Positions 42,065 through 54,615 of a stretch of DNA of 63,714 nucleotides are shown piece after piece. The notes below the pieces were generated by a model. It was not told the DNA's origin, did no database searches, and saw only the letters and a list, made by a program, of their open reading frames with translations. Source of the stretch: Cladosporium sp. IMV 00045 (lineage: Eukaryota > Ascomycota > Dothideomycetes > Cladosporiales > Cladosporiaceae); assembly GCA_001931905.2 (NCBI GenBank), contig MSJI02000014.1, positions 1 through 63,714 of the forward strand, read 5' to 3'. Position 1 is the first letter of the stretch, and each line of letters opens with the position of its first letter. Both the position numbers and the translations under genes were made by a program.

Positions 42065-43007
42065 ATGGCATCAAGCAGGGAAGAACACAACGCGGCGGTC
42101 GCGAACCCCCCAGTGGAAGCGCAAGCCATCGCCGGCGCTTCGGCAAGTGACGAGCAGGACTCCACCGCCAACCAAAGTAAAGCCGTCGAGATGAACGACT
42201 TGAACGCTTCATCTGCCGACACAGGCGCAGGCGCCGGCCTTTTCACCACTGAAGAGACTCCCTCAGCAGCAGCAGCAGCAGCAGCAGCACCATCAGCATC
42301 AAAATCCTCCTCATCCGACCCAAAACCTACAGAAAGCGATCCCAAGCCCACAACAGAGCAACATTCCAAATCTCCCGAACAACCACAACAACTACAAGCA
42401 CAACAACCAACAACCCACCCCGACCTCAGCCGCAGCCAAACGGCCGAGCTCGCCCTCGGCCCCGACGGCGAGCCAGCGCCCGCCACCGACCCCTCCGTGC
42501 CCGCCCTGCGCATCACCCTCATGCTCACGACCGGCGCGCGCCACGCCTACACCATCTCGCAAAAATACCTGACGTCGCGCAAAGTCACCGCCGTCGACGC
42601 GAGCGGCAATTTCGACCCCCGCGAGATGAGCGGGTACAAGCTCAAAGAGCTCATCTGGACGGACTGGCGGTCAGAGTGGGAGGCGAGGCCGCGGGATCCG
42701 AGCAGTATCCGTCTGATCATCATGGGGCGGATGATTGATGATAAGGTGGCGCTGAAAGGTATGTCCTTGAAGAGCGACTCACGCTCAAAACTTCCAAAGA
42801 CATTTCATGTTTACTGACTTTGTCCCCCGATATTTAGACCTCCCATTCGCCCTCCCCTCGGCGAACGTCGTGCACATGACCATCAAGCCCGCGGACTTGC
42901 TCGACGACGAAGCCGAGGGAGGCGCCAAGTCCGGCGGCAAGGGCTCGATACGCGCGCATAACTCGGGCGAGGAAGGGGGTGCGGGGTGTAGGTGTGTGAT
43001 TTTGTAG
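42065..43007 (+). CDS. Prenylated membrane-anchored ubiquitin-fold protein (UBL3-like), copy B
   Basis: Exons 42,065-42,758 and 42,838-43,007, intron 79 bp (95 in copy A), 287 aa. The ubiquitin-like domain is unchanged in all the motifs named for copy A, and the CaaX end GCRCVIL is identical. Differences sit in the disordered N-terminus, notably a GCA run giving eight or more Ala where copy A has three. The intron differs in length and sequence while flanking exons match, as expected for a real intron. Confidence 0.87.
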
Positions 43008-43790
43008 ATTGGGAGGGGGGGCATTATCCGGAAGTTTTATTTACTGTCCTTCTTTTTCTTTTTTCCCTGACCCCTCTCTGTCTGTCCATCTCTCACTTTT
43101 CCTTCTGGGTTTTTGTCTCTCCCTTGTTTGTACGGTTTGTTTTGTCCCGGCAAGAAAGTTGGAGATATTCTAGCAATGAGAGTGGTGAAGGCATTTCTTG
43201 AGTACAGTCGACGAAGGCTCGGTCTTTGGTTCAATTTCATGGGCGTTCGGTCAGGGAGTTTCCATGGGATGTGCTGCTTGGTCAGTTGTTTTGGGTTGAC
43301 AATCATCATTCTCATTAGTCTCACTGCAGCAAATGAGAAGAATGTGGGAGTATGGACGAGTTATCCTCATTTTCGTCCATCATGAAGGAGGACGTGCAAT
43401 ATCTTTCGTGCTGATCTCGTTGTGTCTTGACGAGGATCTCTCAAGTTGGGAAAGATGCTTTCGTGTCTCAAGTATTAAGTGTGGTCCTTCGTTGGCTGTT
43501 TCTATGCCACACTCACAAGCTAAGGCACTGTTTCTTTCTCACTCTGTTGGGCTGGAACAGCTAGGTCTTCGAACAGATTTTGTGCATCGCCTTCTTTCTG
43601 TGGGAAGATTCTTGCGGGAATAGAGCTGCGGTGTAGCGTTTGTTCCATTGTTCATGCTATTTCATCCTTTCTGGACGCTCTGCACTCGTTCGAATACTGA
43701 TACAGCCAACTTCCTCGTCTCATCTCATCTCATCCATCAACTCCCCTCAACCCCTCAAAAGACCTAAACCCCATCATCCTGTCATGCAAT
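43008..43790. other. Convergent intergenic region, copy B
   Basis: 3' UTRs of the UBL3-like gene and UMP1. Nothing else seen. Confidence 0.5.
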
Positions 43791-44333
43791 CTAACCCTCC
43801 ATCTTAACCCTCCTCTCCATCTCCGCATGGAACTCCCCACCCCCACTGCGTCCCAACCCCATCTCCCCGCCCTTATAGACATCCTCCCAATCGATCTCCG
43901 CATCCCTCCCCTCCAGCACCTGCCTGTGCAGCTCCGCGCTGCCCTCGCCCAGAACCGCGGGCCTCCACTCCCCGTTCTTCACAAGAGCCAATTCCATGCC
44001 GCGGCGCACGGGCTCGGCGATGCCGAACTGCCGGCGCAGAAGGCTCATTTTGAGACTGTCTTGTTGCTGTTTCCAGGCGGACAGGCGCGCTTCGAGAGGG
44101 TGCGAGGAGGAGGTTTGGGGTGCGCTGGGGTTGGCGGGCGCGGGCGCGCTGAGGTTCAGGTTGTGGCGGAGGGTGTCGTGCACGCCGGGGGCGGAGGGGG
44201 CGCCGGCGCTGGAGGGGGTGGTGGTTGTGGTGTTGCTTTGGGGGACGATGCGGAGGGACTGTTGGGAGGGAGGTGGTTAGTTGGATTCTTGTTGTGATGG
44301 GGAGGTGGTGGGTTGGTTGTGCAGACGTACCAT
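43791..44333 (-). CDS. UMP1: Proteasome maturation factor Ump1, copy B
   Basis: Exon 1 is ATG only (44,333-44,331); a 72-bp intron (44,330-44,259) precedes exon 2 (44,258-43,791). 156 aa, four residues different from copy A by my count, all near the N-terminus or in the linker. The AEPVRRGMEL core is identical. The intron starts GTACGT and ends CAACAG, as in copy A. Confidence 0.93.
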
Positions 44334-44956
44334 GGTGGGTAGTTTGGTGTGGCTAGAAGGTAGCCTGTTGGGGGGTATTTGGTTGGTTGTTTTCGATGGA
44401 GTTGATGGTTCGCTGAGCTCGGATCGCAAGACGTGAAGGATTGTTGGTTTGATGGTTGCTTTTGTGGTGGAGTGTTGATGATGTGGTTGTCTTGTGAGCT
44501 TGCTCCAGGTACTACTGATGGATGCGCGCGTTCACAGCAGGCAGCTTGGATGACGAACGGCCAATCAACCTTCGGATGGTCCCGCTGCGGGCGTCTCACT
44601 TCACTTCACTTCACTTCACTTCGCGATACTGACTTTACATTCTTACTTCACTTCAGACTTTTGAATTTATCTTAGGGCAGATTTGCAATTGCATACATTC
44701 AATTCATTGTTGACTCGTGTCCTAGTGTGAGCTTCCTACTTCAATGAGCCTGACACCTTCTAATTACCCAGTTTCTCATGATTTCGTAGCTCTAATGTTC
44801 GCTAATGTAGAGGGTGTAGCTGTGTCTCCAACCGATCATAATCAAGCAAAGTCCAAACAACGCCATCTCGATCCTTTTCATCCTGTCTCAAGCTCCCTGT
44901 GCAATGTCTCTCCATCAATCTGAAAACCTTTGGCAAGCCGTACAGTCTCAGCTCTC
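44334..44956. promoter_or_regulatory. UMP1 promoter region with CCAAT and TTCAC repeat, copy B
   Basis: CCAAT at 44,561-44,565 and a TTCAC run at 44,595-44,619. Otherwise as in copy A. Confidence 0.5.
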
Positions 44957-46138
44957 TCAAAACTGAAAAGCTTCGCTGTCCGGAACATCAAGGAAATCGA
45001 CTGCATCCAGCCTCGAACGCTTCATCGCCTGGTCGTGCTCTCCCGTCTGATCATCACCGTCCAGCTCACTGCCCAGTCTCTTGCGTGATCCCGAACCAGG
45101 CTGCAGGGGCGCGTTCATCACCGGCGTGACGGGTGAAGCGGTGTTCGAGCTCGTAGATCCTGGTGCGTGGACGGCCGCTGCTGTCGTGACCTTAGGACTC
45201 GGCGTGGCAGGCGCAGCAACCGCATCGGCACCGGCACCCGCGGACTCGCTCTGCTGCTTCTTGTAGTAGTCGTCGATGGCTTTGGCGGCTCTGGCGCTCG
45301 GGTTCATGCCCTCTTTGGCGAACAAATTGTAGCCGCGCGCGGCCCACTGGTTGCAGCATTGGGTGCAGTCGACACCGTTGTTGTTGCGGTTTTGGCGGAA
45401 CTTGCGCGAGCACCTGCCGCAATTCTTTTCTGGCATGGGAGTTTTGGCCTTCTTGGGTGTGCTTTGCTTGGGTGTCTGGGCTGCTGCTGCTGGAATCGAG
45501 AGTTGCGTCGGCGGAGAAGGAGTGGAGCGAGGCGGACTCGAGGTGGCGACCAGCTGGCGGGCGAATTGATGAGCGAAGGTTGTCGATGTCTGCGGCTTTG
45601 GCATTGGTGGCTGGAGCGAGGAAGGGGTGGTGAGAGTTTGGCGAGGTGAACTGGGGGTGGCGACCAGCTTGTGGGCGGAGCTCTTCGCAATCTGGGGGTT
45701 GGGAGTAGGTGTCGGGAGCTGAGAAGGCGAGGAAAAGGCCTGGCGCGGCTGGCCTGTGGTGGCGCCAAATTGGCTGCTCATTTGGCGCATGAAGCTCGGC
45801 ACATTGGTAGGTGCCGATGCTGGATTCGGAAGAGGAGTGGCTTGAGGAGGAGTCTGGTGGTGCTGGACGGAGGTGCCGCTCGGCTGCTGGGGCATCTCAC
45901 TGGCGAAGATTGGCGCCGACGTTGCAGGATCCGGCCGCGGCGGCTCACAGTGCGGTATGTCGTAGGAGAAGAGGATCGCGCAGATGCCGCAGAGGGAGAT
46001 GTGCCCATCCGCCAAAACGTCGTACTTGGTCTTGCATTTCTCGCAGGTGCCGGGCCAGACGACTTTGTCCCAGTCGATGGCGGGAGTGGGGAAGTTGACG
46101 ATGTTTTCTAGGATGTTGTAGTCGTTTGAGGAAGACAT
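44957..46138 (-). CDS. Unrecognised protein with two zinc-ribbon-like modules, 393 aa, copy B
   Basis: Counterpart of the gene at 20,866. Both CX2C-X14-CX2C clusters keep all eight Cys (CEKC...CGIC and CGRC...CTQC). One whole 38-residue Pro/Gln repeat unit is missing relative to copy A, and the Ala run before the second cluster is short (SIPAAAAQT). Removal in exact multiples of three supports a translated frame. Start taken at 46,138. Confidence 0.8.
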   Translation of the reverse strand: MSSSNDYNILENIVNFPTPAIDWDKVVWPGTCEKCKTKYDVLADGHISLCGICAILFSYDIPHCEPPRPDPATSAPIFASEMPQQPSGTSVQHHQTPPQATPLPNPASAPTNVPSFMRQMSSQFGATTGQPRQAFSSPSQLPTPTPNPQIAKSSAHKLVATPSSPRQTLTTPSSLQPPMPKPQTSTTFAHQFARQLVATSSPPRSTPSPPTQLSIPAAAAQTPKQSTPKKAKTPMPEKNCGRCSRKFRQNRNNNGVDCTQCCNQWAARGYNLFAKEGMNPSARAAKAIDDYYKKQQSESAGAGADAVAAPATPSPKVTTAAAVHAPGSTSSNTASPVTPVMNAPLQPGSGSRKRLGSELDGDDQTGEHDQAMKRSRLDAVDFLDVPDSEAFQF

Positions 46139-47221
46139 TATGGTGCGGATGTGTGGATGTGCGAAAGCGAGTTTAGGATGTTGTGTGTGGGTTTTGGTGT
46201 GTAGCGAGCGATGTTGGTTGTGGGCTTTTGGGAAGCGAGCGTGAGGGAGTTTCCCCGCCACTGCGTTAGGTGAGCTTCAAAAGTCGTGAAGTGAGGTTAG
46301 TATTGTTGGAGCTCACGTGCAGGTGGGCTGTGCACCCCCTTGAAACCTTTCACTGCACTCTTAGCAAGAGCATTCACATACGTTGGTTCTCTGGTAGGGC
46401 AATGTCCTTGACCGTCACACTGTTAATATTAATGCTCTGTTGCTCTTTACCGACACGAGGTGCATTGAGGCCGGATCTGAGCCATTTCCGAACGTAGTAA
46501 GACAAGGCGCTCTTCTGTATTCGCCACAAAAGCTCAAACTAGAACGATTGAGCGCTTGTTTGAATTCATGTATTCCTACGAGCGCTGAAGATTTTGGCAG
46601 TTTTTCTTGTTCCATCTCGTCGTTAGTATACATAGACCGGCATCAGGAGCGCGCGCAACTCGCGTTGGTGATAGACGATCAATTGACGAACATCCTGTGT
46701 CTTTAGATCAACCTAGCGGTTAACGTGCCGTGATTCAAAATGTCGAGTCAGAACGTGAGACGAATTCATATTCATGAAATTGAATGCGTATTGTCATTGT
46801 CAAAGGAACAAAGAACTCTCTTCTGTCCGAGGTCTTTCTCATCAGAGGGCTGAAAGACAGACCTTGCCCAGAGGATTGTAACTTAGCATCATATCAACGA
46901 TGGTGGATACTTTTTCCTTGCTGATACTCAGTCACGTCTAGAACATCGGCATGCATATCACACAATCATCTCAATCGATGGAGTAGCCTTTTCAGGGGTT
47001 TTGTGAGATGGTAGAAACAATGTTCGATAGAGAGCCATGGCATTCACGCGCGCTTCGATCAGTTCTAAAATACAATAATGAATTCAATCAAGTGTCCTCC
47101 CAAAACAAACCATCACTGTGGTGAAAATTCCTCACTGACCACAAGAGCGACCATAGCTGCGGCATCTATGTACTTGATTGACTCGAGATGGAGGAGCCTA
47201 ATCGTCCACGATCTCGCTGGC
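46139..47221. other. Intergenic region, copy B
   Basis: Counterpart of 22,174-23,255. No gene or RNA seen. Confidence 0.45.
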
Positions 47222-48250
47222 CTAATCATCAAGCATAAGATCGTCGCCGTCAGTACGGGTCCGACCACCCTTCCTGCGCTTCGGAGGCCTCTCCACGTCG
47301 AGATCCTCATCGCCAACATCGTCCTCTGCTTCAATGGCGCCGCCGAGCTGACCAGCACCTTCCTGGGAGGCTTGCAGCTGTCTCAACCTCTTATTTTTCT
47401 TGGCTCTCGCGTCGTTGTTGTCCTTGTACCTCATCCTGCAGTACGCCTTGCCAGTCGGTGCAGCAACGAGTCGGACGATGGTATCGTATCCGCCATCCAT
47501 GAGATCGGTGACAATCTTCTTCGAAGTAAGCAGCATGTTGCAGACGGCGTTGACGCGCTCAATCGCGGTCATGGTCTTGTCGGCTAGACGTGGGCGCAAG
47601 TTTTGATACTGCGATTCGAAGAGGTTGTCGCCTTGGAAGTGCAGGTCGTAGATTGCAGCGATGCACATGGAGCTGATGTCCCGCAGGAATTGATCTGCAT
47701 CTTGGCCTAGACCGTTCTTTCTTTTTTCAAAACCGTTGTTTGCCCTGACTTGGTCCTCTTCCATGGAGTCAGGAGTGCCCGTGATTGCAGCGTGGACAAG
47801 ACGGACAAAATGAGCGTTATTTCTGCTTAGTTCATCGTAATTGTCATTGGCGATGTTGAGTCTGCGGCGGGCTCGATAGTAGGATGCGAGTCCGGCGCCG
47901 ATATCATTGATGTTCTCCTTCACGTCATTCGCCCCCGGCATCGATAATGGTGCAGCATCCAAGATAGCTGTTTCAGCCGAACTGTTTACTGGCACAGTAG
48001 TGGACGGCCAGGCGGATGCTTTGTTGTTGGTTTCATCATCATCGCCCCACGAGGAAGGAGTTTCGAAAGAGAAATTGAAGGAGCCTTGTTGTTCATTCTG
48101 ACCGGTGGACCCAAAACGAGGGACATCTACCAGATTCTCCTGCTGTTGACGGGAAACGAACTGGCTCTGTGGTGGGGAAGACGGGTAGGGACGTGGAGCG
48201 TTGACGCACTGCTCTGGATCTGGGTAGGGCATTTCGGATGGGTAGGACAT
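47222..48250 (-). CDS. Unrecognised fungal protein, 342 aa, copy B
   Basis: Counterpart of the gene at 23,256. Starts MSYPSEMPYPDPEQC; the first six codons come from an 18-bp direct duplication absent from copy A. Helical domain, PPKRRKGGRTR motif and DDLMLDD end are conserved. Upstream of the ATG the frame stays open to a TTTAG at about 48,339, whereas copy A has a stop there, so an upstream exon is possible only in copy B. Confidence 0.72.
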   Translation of the reverse strand: MSYPSEMPYPDPEQCVNAPRPYPSSPPQSQFVSRQQQENLVDVPRFGSTGQNEQQGSFNFSFETPSSWGDDDETNNKASAWPSTTVPVNSSAETAILDAAPLSMPGANDVKENINDIGAGLASYYRARRRLNIANDNYDELSRNNAHFVRLVHAAITGTPDSMEEDQVRANNGFEKRKNGLGQDADQFLRDISSMCIAAIYDLHFQGDNLFESQYQNLRPRLADKTMTAIERVNAVCNMLLTSKKIVTDLMDGGYDTIVRLVAAPTGKAYCRMRYKDNNDARAKKNKRLRQLQASQEGAGQLGGAIEAEDDVGDEDLDVERPPKRRKGGRTRTDGDDLMLDD

Positions 48251-49192
48251 TTCGGTGACTCTGGATGCCTCCGCGGACTGGGATGTCGCCTTCTTGCGCT
48301 GTGAATTGATTGCTTCGAGGCGATACGCGATTTGGACCTAAACTTCTTTGTCTTCGGAAGAGTATCTCAGACAGCTTCGTGTTCTCTCCGGCAGATGTGG
48401 GAGTCTTGTGGGAGCGAAACGCGTTCGTGGCGTGCAGCGCGTGGTGTGTTTGTGGTGGACGAGAGCTAGAAACGCTCGGCAGTCTGAAAGCGAGCAAGCT
48501 GTAAGTGAAGGGACGAACTGGTCTGCTGAGCTCAAGCTCGGTCGCCTTTGGTGCGGTGTCCACGCGGGTCTACCATGACAGCACCGAGTGCAGATGGGAT
48601 AAGTATATAGTAGGAGATGAATGGCATTGATTCCTTCAAGCTCCGCCAGTACGTCCCGAGACAATCAATGGCGTTGATACGTTGATTGTAAGCCTTTGCT
48701 GGTAGTATTGCCAGGGCTTGGCGTGAAGTCGAAGGGCGGCGAGGCACAAGAGCTTTGTTGTGAACAAAGCCCAGCCACCACCACCACCGCCCGACCAGCA
48801 AGTGCCTTGACTGACCGCTATGACTGCACCATACCACCATACACATCTCGTGCAGCTTCATCATGTTCCTCGCACAAAAGCTCAAACCGTCTCTGCATCC
48901 ACCGCTTGTGCAAAGATCCAAGATGGTCGTGTCCGCCAGCTTCGACTTCGGCGGCCCTCGCCTGAACGACTTCATTCTAACCACGGAAACATCATCGCGG
49001 CTGTGAAGAACAAAGAGTAGCTCATTCGTTTCATTGTCTGGAAGAGGCGCCTTGCCTTGAACAGACGACTGGAAGCAACAGGTGTGTTCTTGAATGTGTT
49101 GACAGTATGCACCATCAGTCTCACCGACAGTGAGTGCGTCAACGATGCGACCGGTCGCATATGCCTAGCAACCGGCATACACTTCTAACTCA

Positions 49193-51233
49193 CTAGGCGG
49201 GCTCGGTCGAAGATCGGTTCAACACCAGTCGCGCCTTCACAGCATTTGCGACGCGATGTCGCATGTGGGCCGCCTCACCCACACCCAGCGTCCTGGCACG
49301 ATGATCCACGAGACCGAAGACGAGGTAAATAGTTTCCGCCACTGCATTTGTAATATCAGCAGTTGAAGGCTCTTAGAACAGGAGACTCACTAACAGCAGA
49401 TCAGGATAGATGCTCAAGTATAACTACTCACCGAAGGCGCCGACACTTGCCAACAATGACCCCTTCCACCACCAAAGCCGTTTGCAGAGTAAGTGACGCC
49501 GATAGAGCGTGTTCCGTACGATCGTCAGCTATGATTATACAAAATCTGACAACCCGAACGCAATTTGCGACTGTGGGCTCAGTGTACAACGGTCTGATCT
49601 TGACACCGGTCATGGGATAGCGATTGCAGAGCTTCATGGGTTCGAAGCATTGCTGACACAACCGCGAGCCAGATGAAGTAACCATTTTCTGCCAACCTGA
49701 ACAGCACCAAATCTCAACAGGCCTCCATACCGGATCGGTATTTTCCATGCAAGCAGTCTCGCCAAGCAGCGGCCAAACGGTAGTCTGGATTGGCCAGTAG
49801 GGTGGCATCAATTGGGGAGAAGTCAAGACAAGAGCAAAGCCATGCATGAACAGAGGTGAGTGGTTCCTCAGTCTTTCGATACTCCGATATTCTCGGCTCC
49901 GGGAAGGGAGGAATAACCGCGAGATCGGTCTCCAACTGGCAGTGGATGATGATCCAATTCGCATTTCCAAAGTGCTCTCATAAGGAGCATGGTTTCCATG
50001 CCACCTAATGACGTGAACTTCAAGAATTCTGAGCCAACGCCACTGGAAGAAATTGAACACATATATAACGAGGTACGAGGTCGCTCAAGCGGACGTACTG
50101 ACGATGTACTTGAGAACAGCGCAACCTTTTCCGAAAGCTACGCGTCGATAAGCATTCCGAAGTCAGCAATGCAAGTTCCTCGGCAGGAACCCGGCAGGCG
50201 CAGCAGGTCTCCGTACTTCTTGGCCTAGGGCGGCCCTCTAAATTTTCTTTTTTGCCGGAGTTGAGGGAAAGAGTCAATGTTCGTGACATACTCCCCGCAT
50301 ACTCCAGAAATAGGGCTAGCAAAGCGCTATTCTGAAAGAGAGCCAACATGTTTGGAGAGAACAAAGTAGGAGTCAGGTCGACAACTTCCCCGGGCTCTTC
50401 GTTGATGGAGTAAACCAGGCAAAGGGTATGACTGGACCACTCGCAACAGCCAGCCATTGCTGTCAGATGAAAACCAGCTACATTGGGAGATGGCGATACA
50501 ACAAGCTTTACGGGAAACTCCTGAGATACTGGCGGGGTTGAAAACTTGAGCAAAACCGTGACAGCCTTTCGAAATCAGCATGTTGGTTCCCAAGAGTGTT
50601 CAACAGAGCGGCCTATATGAGCATCAACACCTCTCATTGCGCGGCGCGGCTGTGGCAGACCCAAATCATCCGGATGCTCCGAGGCGTCTTCGAAATCAGG
50701 CGCTAGGGCATTCCGATGTACAACCGGACTGCCGGAGAGAGTCTGGAAAGCACTGGTTGAATCAGAGAGCCCTCCGCATGTAGAGCCACCTGAACTACGT
50801 GCGACAAAGTAGTGCTCTTGCGGAAGACCGGTACGGCATAACGGCGTCCCTTGAAAAAAAGGAGCCTTGTCATGCCAGCAATCCATAGGTTTTTGACCGC
50901 ATCAATGTTACAGCCTGTGATGCACAAGAGAACGCCATACAGCTGTCCGGTCTTCAGCATGGAGCAGCCGGCGTACTTGACAATGTTACGAGGGTGCTGT
51001 CGTCTTAGGTCTGCTCTGGACCAATTCGCAGCCAGCAATTTCTGCCAGAGTGGTCGCACATCTTGCGTACAAAGTGCTATGATCCAAGCTGCTCGCCTGT
51101 TGCAGTATAGTTTTGAAGGTCGTTTTCGCCAGTCCATCTCTTCAACTCCGAGCTGTGAGATGGCGGTGATGGACGGCGCGCGTAGGGCCACACTTGTGGA
51201 CTCAAAGCGCAAATGACACAGCAGGCTCGCCAT
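49193..51233 (-). pseudogene. Decayed protein-coding remnants, copy B
   Basis: From the ATG at 51,233 a frame of about 177 codons is open (MASLLCHLRFESTSVAL ... NLWIAGMTRLLFFKGRR ... RLYIGMP), longer than in copy A. Later stretches include CNRYPMTGVKIRPLYTEP and ADITNAVAETIYLVFGLV, separated by stops and a 1-nt shift against copy A. A GTGAGT occurs at the shift point, so an intron is conceivable. No family assigned. Confidence 0.35.
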
Positions 51234-52874
51234 GCTAAATCCGAGGAAAAGCGTCCGACCCAACCATTATAGTCTCTTGTATTTGTGCGTCCATGTGTCG
51301 CCACAGTGAGATCGACCTAGGAGCTGGAGGCAAGCCCGTCATGCAGCTTTTCCGGAAGTGGTCCAGACGGTGAAAAATTCATGGCACCAAGTCGTATATG
51401 CTGCAAAATGGCGGCAAATTTATGCATAGCCCTTGCAAAGACGGGTGGTCGCATGAAGCATGATGTTGGGAGAATCCTCATAATGCTGCCGTCGCTGGGC
51501 TTCACCGTCCAGCCAAGCTCGACGCAGACCCACCCGAGCATACCGGACAAATTATTATCCTTTCAGTGGGGTTGAGCTAAAAGTCTATCAGGACTTCAGA
51601 TGTGTACAACGTCTCCTCCTTGGAGTGTTCTTATCGTCACTGTTGCAGACATCTACTCTATTTTGCCTATGGTCATCGCTGATGGCTTTCTTTTTTCTTT
51701 TTCCTACCAAGCACGTTTCCCTCCGCCAGCGAGGAACCGCGGTGGAGGCATCTTGGCTGTTTGCAATGCATGCCATGCGGACAGCGTACAACCAACTTCT
51801 ACCCTCCTGAAGACACGGTTGACAAGGTCGCAGCCCGGTCCCAAGCCGTGATGGTGTCTCTGGTGGACTTGTGTCTCCAGAAGTGCTCCGACAAGAGCTG
51901 TTGGTTTGATTTACGGCCATCGGTATGGCTCTAAGCAGTCCGCAGTACTTCCAAACCTGCGTCGACACCCAGTTGCAGCAGCGCTGGCAAAAGCCTTCCC
52001 GTTTACTCCAGTCATGCTCTGCTGTAGCTTATGCCTCCAGCCTTCGAGCTTTGGTCTGTTGTTGCGATCAAGAGCGTCTTGGCTGGCCTCAAGAGTCGGA
52101 GTGGTTTGCTGGCTCTCCCTGGTGTCCTACACCTGTTGTGGTACGATGCCGCCTCTTCTGACCACGTTGCTCGTCCGTAGGGCGCAGATGGTGTGTCCCT
52201 GTGCAATCTGAGATGCAATGCACTCTCGCGCTGGGCATTACCACTGGTTAAGCCTGCGCATGCGCTCCGTCCGTCCTTGGGTGTACGTGCTTGCTGAAGG
52301 CGGAAACTAGGTCGCTACACTCTAGCCTTGTCATCGTCATCGTCATCTTGTTGTCGATAGTCGTTGGCGTGGTCGCGGCTCGGAGAAAGGTCGTCGGTCA
52401 TGCGCTCGTCGGGGGAGCAACTCACTGCCCCTAGTCAGCGATGCCTGCGGGCCTTTGTGGACCACAAGGTGTGCTGTTGCAGGGAAAGATTGTGGCAAGA
52501 TTGTCTTTGATCTAAAGACAATGAAGGTCTGCGACGATCAGAGACCGGCGTAGGAACTCCACAGCAAACAAGCCAGCCCGCCGTCCTCGAGGAGTTGCTC
52601 TCACCGAAGGCAGGACATGCCAAGCCTGCGTCGCGTTCATCGCTGCTCGCAATGGCGGTGCTTCAGGCCCTACCTGCGATAACTCAACGATCAACACTTC
52701 GAATCTCTTGCAATCGAAATCGAAGCATGCATGCATGGCGATCTCGAATCTCTGATTTTTGGATTGTCATTTGGAGGCCTACAACCTGTGTTATACAAGT
52801 GTAGGGCAAAAGTGATGAGGCTCGCCAAGCCCGGCTTTCAAACATATATAAATCACAAAAGTGGTTCGCCTGCT

Positions 52875-52966
52875 GAGCCCGTGTCCATGGGACACGGGCT
52901 CGGTACTAACCTACTAACCGTGCTGCTGCTGCTGCTGCTGCTCCTATTACTAACATACTTGAGCAG
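52875..52966 (+). other. Perfect hairpin followed by three TACTAAC boxes, copy B
   Basis: Stem 52,875-52,901; TACTAAC at 52,904, 52,912 and 52,948. The CTG run is pure and longer than in copy A and lacks the CCGCAG, leaving only the GAGCAG acceptor at 52,961-52,966. Confidence 0.6.
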
Positions 52967-54615
52967 CGGGTTCGAATCCCCCGGAGAAGCGAAACGCTTG
53001 GGAGTTTACACACTTGACCATGCAGGTTTCCTTCTACCAGCCCCTGGCCAGGGTTGGGTGTTCGTTTTGCAATTTTCAACTACTGTAAAAGCTCATACTT
53101 AATTCATTGATGCTATTGCAGTATCGTTGATGCGTTTAGCATAAGATGTGATCACGTATTGGGTGAAAATTGCCAGCCGCGGCAGACTTCGCAGGCAGCC
53201 CCTAAAAGTCACCTCGAGCACGCAACGCCCTTTAAGCGACAGTGCTCTCATTGACAACTATCTGCGTGAGAAGAATCTCAGCATGGCCACCTTCTAGGCC
53301 GCCTTGCCCCAGCCATATCCCTCTTGCACGATGAAACCTTCGTCTTTGGGCGGAATCCAATGCCTCTGACTGTCGCTACGCTAGTGCGGTGCGAGCAATT
53401 TCCGCGGTACTTATTTATGAACCTGAACCATCATTCTTTCTCATTGACATGAGCCTCCGAGCCGACAATCAGCTTGGAGATACGAATTCAGGAATCGCGA
53501 CCATTGAATTCTACCGTTGTATTCTTTGCGCACGGATTTTCCTGTTACAAGCTTTGAGTGTCACGGCTTGTCCTTGATCATTACCCTCTCAACCACGACA
53601 CAGTAGCCGGAGAAATTGGAGCCGACTGACGCAAGCGACAATCTGCAAGATATGTTCCAGCTCTTTCTGCGATAACAAGATCGTCTAGATGTCGAGAAAG
53701 TATTGTCTGTCATTCCCTTGCCACGTTAAGCGAGACACAAATCGAGGAGATTACACAATGACTACCTCTGCTTTCTCGTAGTCAGTACTAGCATTCACGG
53801 ATCTTGACCGATTATTTCTGGAGATATCTTGAGCTCATCTATTCGCTCGTACATGTGATACTGACATGAAGTAAATCAATATAACATAATGTCATTGTTC
53901 GACAGAGGCGTCAAATTTTACCAGGTCAGCGACGATGACCGCTAGCCCTGGCTTGCGTCCAGTCATGTTGGATCAAACCTCGAGCTTCTGCTCCTTTGAA
54001 TGTGAACTTTCAGGCTCATTCTCATGCGTAGCAAGATAAATATCTCAACTGTGAGTCGTGGTTGTCACTCACATGGGCAATAGCAAGCCATCGTGCACTT
54101 ACGAAACGGATTGCAGTCTAAGTAAGCTAAGGTAAGTTAATGCAGATTTCGATCAATGTCATGAGAATTCTAATCTCGCCTTGGAACGGTTTGAAACATG
54201 CAGAATCAAATATAATGCATTTTACTGGACTGTTCATTTTGAAACTCACTCGTCGGATTAATGCAGATGACTCTCACTGAGATGCATGCGAATGGCCTGG
54301 CCTACATGCGTCTGAAGTGAGGATGATCCGTGCGTTCTTGCCATGTTCGCTTGCTCGACCGGTTGCTGTGGAGAAGTTGTGGGGGCCGATCGCAGCTGAA
54401 TAAAGCGATACAGCAACTCAACAAGCCTTCAATCCATGCCAATATCAAGTCAAGCTTCACTACTCTCAAGGGTGATCATCTTGTTTGTTGCCATTGTTAG
54501 AGTTCACTGCTCTCGACCACCACGATACTTACGACTTGGGTGATGCAATCCACCAGCTGCTCCTGCAATTACGCCAGCTCGACACTGCCAACCTGAGCAG
54601 TTTCCTTGCCTACTC

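Larger units (their letters stand above)
48251..54615. other. Gene-poor block, copy B
   Basis: Counterpart of 24,267-30,663, with the same remnants and the same hairpin element. No intact gene that I can support. Confidence 0.5.
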